64,000 nt of DNA, taken from Motilibacter peucedani (GTDB lineage: Bacteria; Actinomycetota; Actinomycetes; Motilibacterales; Motilibacteraceae). The stretch is taken from NCBI RefSeq assembly GCF_003634695.1, contig NZ_RBWV01000011.1, positions 186,001-250,000 on the forward strand, read 5' to 3'. Below the pieces are notes generated by a model. The model was not told where the DNA came from and ran no database searches. It saw nothing but the letters and a program-made list of their open reading frames with translations. The position numbers and the translations under genes were made by a program. Of the stretch, positions 58,660-64,000 are shown piece by piece; the first letter of the stretch is position 1, and each line of letters opens with the position of its first letter.

Positions 58660-59043
58660 GTGTGCGCTGTCACGCCCGCGAGCCAGCGCACCCTGAGCAC
58701 GTCGCCCACCGCCGCCCGTGAGGCGCGGGAGTTCATGGACGCGGCGATCTGCACCGAGCACGCGGCCTCCGTGCTCGACGACGCCCGCCTGCTCGTCACC
58801 GAGCTCGTGGCCAACGCGATCCGACACGGCGCTCCGCCGATCACCCTGCAGGTGGAGTGCGACGCGAGCGCCGGCATGCGGGTCTCGGTCAGCGACGGCT
58901 GCGCCGTCGAGCCGACGCCCCGCGAGACCTCGCCCGACGACGAGAGCGGCCGGGGCGTGCACATCGTCGACCTGCTCAGCGACTCGTGGGGCGTCCAGCC
59001 CACCGAGAACGGCAAGGCGGTCTGGTTCCGGCTCAAGCCCTAG
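58660..59043 (+). CDS. RsbW-like ATP-binding protein (anti-sigma kinase-type)
   Basis: The protein (127 residues from the GTG) is a single GHKL ATPase domain: LVTELVANAIRHGAPP (N box), VSVSDGCAVEP (G1), GRGVHIVDLLSDSWGV (G2) and KAVWFRL. Free-standing proteins of this type in actinobacteria are anti-sigma or regulatory serine kinases that partner with STAS anti-anti-sigma factors; none is adjacent. The start is uncertain; the frame is open to 58591 but homology-like sequence begins only after residue 10 of the form chosen. Confidence 0.82.
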   Translation: MCAVTPASQRTLSTSPTAAREAREFMDAAICTEHAASVLDDARLLVTELVANAIRHGAPPITLQVECDASAGMRVSVSDGCAVEPTPRETSPDDESGRGVHIVDLLSDSWGVQPTENGKAVWFRLKP

Positions 59044-59125
59044 TTCCGGGTTGACCGCTCAGGCGACCGGGGACACGTGCCGATGAGGGCTGCGGACGGG
59101 ACGGCACGGATCAGGGCGGGCAGCA

Positions 59126-61369
59126 GTGGGCATCGAGGACGTTCTTGGCGCGGGCGCGGTCCGCAGCGTGTTCCAGCCGATCGTGGAGCTCGACACGGGC
59201 TCGGTCGTCGCCTACGAGGCGCTGGCCCGCGGCCCGGAGGGCCCGCTCGAGCGGCCCGACGTGCTGTTCGCCGCCGCTCGCGAGGCCGGGCGGCTGGCCG
59301 AGCTCGACGAGCTGTGCCGGCGCACCGCGCTGCGCGGCGCGGTCGCCGCAGGCGTGGTGCCGCCCCTGACGCTGTTCGTCAACGTCGAGCCGGAGGTGCT
59401 CGACACCGCCCCGCTCGACGAGCTGCTCGCCATCGCCGCCGACGCGCCCCACGGCCTGCAGGTCATGCTCGAGATCACCGAGCGCGCGCTGGCCGCCCGG
59501 CCGGCCGAGCTGCTCGCGACCGTGACGCGCCTGCGCGCCGCCGGGTGGCGCATCGCCCTCGACGACGTGGGCGCCGACGACCTCTCGCTCGCCTTCATGC
59601 CGCTGCTGCGCCCCGACGTCGTGAAGCTCGACCTGCGCCTGGTGCAGCAGCGGCCCGGCCCGGCCGTCGCCGAGATCATGAACGCCGTCAACGCCTACGC
59701 CGAGCGCACCGGCGCGCTGCTGCTCGCAGAGGGCATCGAGGACGAGGGCCACCTCGAGATGGCGCGTGCCCTGGGCGCCCGGCTCGGGCAGGGGTGGATG
59801 TTTGGCCGGCCAGCGGCCACGCTCGCCACCGCGCTCGCCACCGCGCCGCTCGACCTGCCCGCCACCGTGCCGGCAGGAGCGTCGCAGGACTCGCCCTTCC
59901 GCTGCCTGCCCGAGGGCACGGCGCTGCGCCGCTCGACCAAGCCGCTGCTGATCGAGGTCAGCAAGCACCTCGAGCGCGAGGCCCTGCGCTTCGGCTCCAC
60001 CTGCGTCGTCGTCGCGACCTTCCAGGAGGCGCGGCACTTCACCGCCCCGACGGCCCACCGCTACCGCGAGCTCGCCGAGCGGGTCGGCTTCGTCGCGGCC
60101 ATCGGCGACGGCCTGCCGGCCGAGCCGGTGGCCGGCGTGCGCGGCGCCGACCTGACCGAGGGCGACCCGGTGCACGGCGAGTGGGACATCGCCGTGCTCG
60201 CACCGCACTTCTCGGCCGCCCTGCTCGCCCGCGACCTCGGCGACGGTGGTCCCGACATGGAGCGCACCTTCGAGTTCGCCCTCACCTACGACCGCGACGT
60301 CGTGGCCGACGCCGCGGCGGCGCTCATGAGCCGGGTCCTCCCCGCCGACGCCGTGGCCGCGGTCGTCGGCGCCGCGGCCAGGCAGGCCCCCGCTGCCGCG
60401 GCCGCCCCGCGCTCGCTCGCTGCCGCCCCCGCGACCGGCACCGAGGCCGAGCGCACCCTGCGCCGGGCTCTGGCGGCGACGGTCAACGGCGTCACCATCG
60501 CCGACGTCACGCGCCCCGACCAGCCGCTGGTCTACGTCAACACCGCCTTCGAGAGGCTCGCAGGGGTGCGCGCCGAGCAGGTGCTCGGGCTCAACTGCCG
60601 CTTCCTGCAGGGCGAGGACACCGATCCCGCCGTCGTCGACCGGCTGCGCACCGCGATCCGCGAGGGCCGCGAGGTCCGCGAGACCCTGCTCAACTACCGC
60701 GGCACCGAGCGCCAGCTCTGGTGGAACGAGATCTACCTCGCCCCCGTCTTCGACGACGAGGGCCGGCTGGTCCAGTACATCGGCGTGCAGAACGACGTGA
60801 CCGCCCGCGTCGAGGCCGAGGCGCAGCTGCGCCGGGAGCGGGAGCGCGCCGAGGCGTACGCGTCGGAGATCGAGCACCTCGCCTTCCGCGACCCGTTGAC
60901 CGGGGCGCTCAACCGCCGCCGGCTCCCCGAGGTGCTCGAGGCGACGCTGCTCCAGGCGCAGATGTCCGAGACCGGCGTGGCGCTGCTCTACCTCGACCTC
61001 GACGAGTTCAAGGGGGTCAACGACTCGCACGGTCACGCGGTCGGCGACGCGCTGCTCACCGGTGTCGTCAGCCGGCTGCAGCAGCGGCTGCGGCGCGGCG
61101 ACCTGGTCGCGCGCCTGGGAGGCGACGAGTTCCTGCTGATCCTGCCCGGCCTGGCGCAGGAGTCGGCCGCCGCCGAGGGTCGTGCCGTCGCCGCGGAGCT
61201 CGAGCAGCTGCTCGCGCGCCCGGTCGAGACACCGCGCGGGCTGCTGGAGACCGCCGTCAGCATCGGCGTCGCGGCCTTCCCCGAGGACGGCGGCGACTTC
61301 GACGCGCTCCTGCACGCCGCCGACACGCGGATGTACGCCGACAAGCAGCGCCGCCGCAGCAGCCGCTAG
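59126..61369 (+). CDS. EAL-DICT-LOV-GGDEF protein, putative blue-light c-di-GMP enzyme
   Basis: The protein has 747 residues. The EAL domain (about 5-250) has Glu31 in YEALAR, LFVNVEPEVL, LEITERA, ALDDVGADD, VVKLD, AEGIEDEGH and QGWMFGRP, so most catalytic residues are present though the DDFGTG loop is changed. A DICT-like sensory domain (about 252-405) follows. A PAS domain of LOV type (about 442-558) carries the photoactive-cysteine motif GLNCRFLQG (Cys491). The GGDEF domain (about 588-747) is intact (665-669) with RRGD inhibitory site. It should both make and degrade c-di-GMP under light and another signal. Confidence 0.92.
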   Translation: MGIEDVLGAGAVRSVFQPIVELDTGSVVAYEALARGPEGPLERPDVLFAAAREAGRLAELDELCRRTALRGAVAAGVVPPLTLFVNVEPEVLDTAPLDELLAIAADAPHGLQVMLEITERALAARPAELLATVTRLRAAGWRIALDDVGADDLSLAFMPLLRPDVVKLDLRLVQQRPGPAVAEIMNAVNAYAERTGALLLAEGIEDEGHLEMARALGARLGQGWMFGRPAATLATALATAPLDLPATVPAGASQDSPFRCLPEGTALRRSTKPLLIEVSKHLEREALRFGSTCVVVATFQEARHFTAPTAHRYRELAERVGFVAAIGDGLPAEPVAGVRGADLTEGDPVHGEWDIAVLAPHFSAALLARDLGDGGPDMERTFEFALTYDRDVVADAAAALMSRVLPADAVAAVVGAAARQAPAAAAAPRSLAAAPATGTEAERTLRRALAATVNGVTIADVTRPDQPLVYVNTAFERLAGVRAEQVLGLNCRFLQGEDTDPAVVDRLRTAIREGREVRETLLNYRGTERQLWWNEIYLAPVFDDEGRLVQYIGVQNDVTARVEAEAQLRRERERAEAYASEIEHLAFRDPLTGALNRRRLPEVLEATLLQAQMSETGVALLYLDLDEFKGVNDSHGHAVGDALLTGVVSRLQQRLRRGDLVARLGGDEFLLILPGLAQESAAAEGRAVAAELEQLLARPVETPRGLLETAVSIGVAAFPEDGGDFDALLHAADTRMYADKQRRRSSR

Positions 61370-61407
61370 GCGCGGGGCGGGCGCCCGCCGCCGTCAGTCG
61401 TACTCGG

Positions 61408-63888
61408 CTAGGAGCGGCGGGGAGCTCGCACGGCCGGCTCGTGCTCGACCTCGAGCGCCGCATCGGCGCTGGGCCGGCCGTGCAGGTAGCCCTGCGCGAA
61501 GCGGGCGCCCGCCTCGCGGGCGGCCGCCGACTGCTCAGGGGTTTCGACGCCCTCCACCACGACACCGACCGACAGCTCGCTCGCGAGCGCGACCATGCCG
61601 CGCAGCAGCGCGAGGGTGGCGGGCGAGTCGAGCGCCGCGGTGAACGAGCGGTCGACCTTGATGACGTCGACCGGCAGGCTCTGCAGCCAGCTCAGGCTCG
61701 AGTAGCCGGTGCCGAAGTCGTCGAGCGCGATGCGTACGCCGAGGTGGCGGATCGCCGCCAGCCGGGCGGCGAGGCCGCCGAGGTCCTGGAGCGAGCGGCT
61801 CTCGACGACCTCGAGGCAGAGCCGGTCGGGCCGCAGCCCGCTCTGCGCGACGGCGGCGCGCACGGTCTCCGGCAGCCGGGTGTCGGCGAGGGTGCGGTGC
61901 GAGAGGTTCACCGAGACGTACGCGTCGCTCCCCCACCCCGCCGCGGCGGCGCACGCCCCGCGCAGCACCCAGTGGTCGAGCTCGACGATCAGGTCGGTCT
62001 CCTCCGCGAGCGGCACGAACGCCGCCGGCGTCAGCAGCCCGAGCGACGGGTGCTCCCACCGCACGAGCGCCTCGCAGCCGGCCACGGTCATGCGCTCGTG
62101 GTCGACGATCGGCTGGAAGAACAGCCGGAACTCGCCGCCGTGCAGGCCGTCGGAGATGTCGGACTCGCGCGCGGTGGTCGCGGGCCGCGGCGACGCGGTC
62201 TCGCCCCCGGCGTGCACGACCTGGTTGGCGCCGCGGCGCTTGGCCTGGTACATCGCCACGTCGGCCGCGCGCAGCAGCTGCTCGACGCGGCCGCCCGGGC
62301 CGGCGTGGACGGCGACGCCGACGCTGGTGGTGACGTGGGTGGGCCGGCCCTCGATCTGGAACGGCCGCTCGAAGGCGCTGAGCACCCGGTGGGCCACCGC
62401 CTCGGCGGCCAGCTCGTCGGGCACGGCCGGCAGCACGAGCGCGAACTCGTCGCCGCTGAGCCGGCCCACCAGGTCGCCGGGGCGCACGGCCCCGAGCAGG
62501 CGCGCGGCCGCCTGGCGCAGCAGCTCGTCGCCGGCGGCGTGGCCGAGCTCGTCGTTGATGCGCTTGAAGCGGTCGAGGTCGCAGAAGAGCACCGCCACCA
62601 TGTCGCGGTCACCGCCGGAGCGCAGCACGCGCTCGAGGGTGTCGCGGAAGAGCACGCGGTTGGGCAGCCCGGTCAGGGCGTCGTGCTGCGACGAGTGGCG
62701 CACCGCCTCGTGGAGCCGGGCGCTCTGCAGCGCGGTGCCGGCCTGGTGGGCGACGCCGCGCAGGCGGGTGACGAGCTCCTCGCCCTGCGCCTCGGCGTTG
62801 CCGAGGGTCGACCAGCCGACGGTCACGGCGCCCAGCAGGTCGTGGTCGCCGACGAGCGGCACGACCATCGCCTCCTCAGCCCCCACGGCAGCCAGCAGCC
62901 GGTCGACGGGCGGGCTCACGGCGCCGCGCTGCACGTGCATCGGCTCGCGCCGGGTGAGCAGGGCCGCCACCTCGGGGCACTCCTGCGGCCGGACGGCGGC
63001 GCTCAGCATGTGGGCGTCCTGCTCGGGCGACATCCCGGTCGTGGCGACGCCGCGCAGCTCCCCGGCGCGGGCGTCCCACACCATGACGGTCGCGTGGTCG
63101 CAGGTCGCGACGCCGGGCAGCGAGTCGGCGACGACGCGCACGACGGCGTCGACGGTCCGCGACTCCGAGAGCCGGCGGGCGAGGACGAGCAGCGCCTCGA
63201 GCCGGTGGAGCAGCAGCCGCTGCCCGGCGCGCTCGCCCTCGAGGTCCTGCAGCAGCCGGGCGTGGTCGATCGCCAGCGCGGCGTGCCGGCCGTACATGTC
63301 GAGCAGCTCGCTGGTCTCGGCGTCGGGGCGCCGGCCGTCGGCGGGCAGGTCGACGCTCAGCGTGCCGACCAGGCTGCCGTCGGCGCCGTTCAGGCGCACG
63401 AACATCGCGTCCTCGGGGTGGAACGCGTCGAGGTCGCCGCTGTCGGGGTCGTCGACCTCTGGCACCCAGGCGGCGAGCAGGCCGTCCTCGGGCCAGACGA
63501 AGTGCCTGTGGTCGAGGAAGACGACGTTGCTGTCATCGGTGCCGGCTCGGAGCATCTCCTCCCAGGAGCTGCGGCTGCGCACCTGGCCGAGCAGCGCGTC
63601 GCGGGCGGCCTCGTCGCCCGAGACGACGACGACCTCGAGGTCGCCCTCGTCGTTGACCAGGTTGACCACGGAGACGCCGAAGCCGAGCGCGCGGGCCCCC
63701 TCGGCGACCGCCTCGAGGGTGGCGGTGAGCTCGCGGTGGCCGTTGATGCCGGCGACGAGCTCGTGCAGGCTGCTCAGCGCGGCCGCGCGCCGGTGCGCGA
63801 CGTCGAGCGGGAGCGTCCCGGGCGCGGGGCGCAGGAAGCGCACCGACCGGCGCTCGGCGAGAGGCGTACGCCCCGGCTGCTCGCTCAC
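61408..63888 (-). CDS. GAF-GAF-GGDEF-EAL bifunctional c-di-GMP protein
   Basis: The protein (826 residues) has two GAF-type sensor domains (about 30-215 and 225-390), a GGDEF domain (about 395-555) with HDALTGLPNRVLFRDTL and SGDEF in place of GGDEF plus RPGD inhibitory site, and a C-terminal EAL domain (about 575-820) with EALVRWEHP, VNLSHRTL, LEVVESRSL, DDFGTGYSSLSWL, IKVDRSF and VEGVET, all intact. It is probably an active phosphodiesterase; SGDEF variants may still be active cyclases. The GTG at 63888 has GGAGG upstream; a longer start at 63918 is possible. Confidence 0.93.
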   Translation of the reverse strand: MSEQPGRTPLAERRSVRFLRPAPGTLPLDVAHRRAAALSSLHELVAGINGHRELTATLEAVAEGARALGFGVSVVNLVNDEGDLEVVVVSGDEAARDALLGQVRSRSSWEEMLRAGTDDSNVVFLDHRHFVWPEDGLLAAWVPEVDDPDSGDLDAFHPEDAMFVRLNGADGSLVGTLSVDLPADGRRPDAETSELLDMYGRHAALAIDHARLLQDLEGERAGQRLLLHRLEALLVLARRLSESRTVDAVVRVVADSLPGVATCDHATVMVWDARAGELRGVATTGMSPEQDAHMLSAAVRPQECPEVAALLTRREPMHVQRGAVSPPVDRLLAAVGAEEAMVVPLVGDHDLLGAVTVGWSTLGNAEAQGEELVTRLRGVAHQAGTALQSARLHEAVRHSSQHDALTGLPNRVLFRDTLERVLRSGGDRDMVAVLFCDLDRFKRINDELGHAAGDELLRQAAARLLGAVRPGDLVGRLSGDEFALVLPAVPDELAAEAVAHRVLSAFERPFQIEGRPTHVTTSVGVAVHAGPGGRVEQLLRAADVAMYQAKRRGANQVVHAGGETASPRPATTARESDISDGLHGGEFRLFFQPIVDHERMTVAGCEALVRWEHPSLGLLTPAAFVPLAEETDLIVELDHWVLRGACAAAAGWGSDAYVSVNLSHRTLADTRLPETVRAAVAQSGLRPDRLCLEVVESRSLQDLGGLAARLAAIRHLGVRIALDDFGTGYSSLSWLQSLPVDVIKVDRSFTAALDSPATLALLRGMVALASELSVGVVVEGVETPEQSAAAREAGARFAQGYLHGRPSADAALEVEHEPAVRAPRRS

Positions 63889-63922
63889 GCCACCCTCCTT
63901 ACCCCTCGTCCCCTGCACGGAA

Positions 63923-63950
63923 GCGGCCCGCTGCGTTCGCAGCGGGCCGC
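63923..63950. terminator. Hairpin terminator
   Basis: A perfect 12-base-pair GC stem, GCGGCCCGCTGC / GCAGCGGGCCGC, with loop GTTC lies upstream of the GAF-GGDEF-EAL gene. It is downstream of the gene that ends at the right edge on the same strand, so it most likely terminates that gene. Confidence 0.8.
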
Positions 63951-63969
63951 ACCGTAGCGGGTCGTGCGA

Positions 63970-64000
63970 CTAGTAGCGGAAGGTCGAGACCATCGACTGC
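63970..64000 (-). CDS. C-terminal fragment, probable methyl-accepting chemotaxis protein
   Basis: The last codons before the TAG (63970-63972) read QSMVSTFRY. This resembles the ..QTVSQFQY end of the chemoreceptor at 5526-7175, and Phe-Arg-Tyr-type ends are common in actinobacterial chemoreceptors. A terminator hairpin 20 bases downstream confirms a gene end here. Only about 10 codons are visible. Confidence 0.4.
   Translation of the reverse strand, partial: QSMVSTFRY

Noticed and set aside
61376-61389. GGCGGGCGCCCGCC as terminator between the two c-di-GMP genes
   Set aside because: It is a 14-base palindrome with only a five-base-pair stem if a tetraloop forms, so it is too weak to call in DNA of this GC content.

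Overview
The window is a 64 kb piece of a high-GC actinobacterial chromosome. The evidence is the near-uniform G/C third codon positions, frequent GTG starts with 4-base GTGA/ATGA gene overlaps, many apparently leaderless genes with a TANNNT box 6-8 bases before the start codon, and actinobacterial blocks such as dnaX-recR-DUF5063, ffs next to tRNA-Ser(GGA), and upp/tadA with tadA-associated proteins. A complete chemoreceptor, a probable second one at the right edge and four diguanylate cyclase-domain proteins point to a motile, signalling-rich organism. The genus cannot be fixed from the sequence. I see no insertion sequence, integrase, CRISPR array or rRNA operon.

Layout. 1-7.2 kb: the end of a metallophosphoesterase, an aldo/keto reductase, tRNA-Pro(CGG), a Na+/H+ antiporter, an S9 peptidase and a chemoreceptor. 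7.2-11.2 kb (minus): lysC-asd, then an MFS carrier and an orphan Imm1-like immunity gene in the same operon. 11.4-13.4 kb: a divergent MarR/drug-exporter pair around a perfect palindrome. 13.4-17.6 kb: DUF5063, recR, dnaX, SRP RNA and tRNA-Ser(GGA); the ybaB gene usual between dnaX and recR is absent. 17.7-31.8 kb: small conserved proteins, a YbaK-like deacylase, a PAS-GGDEF protein, an acetyltransferase-TetR-MFS operon, ion transporters, a DyP peroxidase, saccharopine-dehydrogenase-like and nhaA genes, a thioredoxin-fold protein and a membrane GGDEF protein. 30.6-34 kb: a secreted LolA-fold-like protein divergent from a two-component system. 34-36.5 kb: a second DyP peroxidase translationally coupled to two tandem paralogous small proteins of unknown function. 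36.6-38.1 kb: KDG kinase and KDPG aldolase.

38.2-41.9 kb holds the most interesting unit. It is a compact type VII secretion-like accessory operon: an EspC-like protein, a WXG-type protein with a C-terminal glycine-zipper segment, a membrane protein, and PsbP/LpqN-like and EspG-like proteins. It is transcribed away from a TY-Chap-like gene, and a perfect palindrome sits between them. I propose a membrane-active T7SS effector with its membrane immunity protein and chaperones; no core secretion ATPase is in the window. A second, simpler pair (51.1-52.75 kb) couples a WXG-like protein to a helical-domain alpha/beta hydrolase.

41.9-46.6 kb: tRNA-Ser(CGA), tadA, two tandem tadA-associated proteins and upp, interrupted by a secreted GH43 arabinanase under a LacI-type palindrome. 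46.6-58.5 kb: SRPBCC protein, FAD oxidoreductases, an SDR with two DUF1360 paralogues, a CPBP protease, a GH3 glucosidase and a sulfotransferase. 58.7-64 kb: a serine-kinase-type ATPase, an EAL-DICT-LOV-GGDEF photoreceptor-like protein, a GAF-GAF-GGDEF-EAL protein and the last codons of a probable chemoreceptor.
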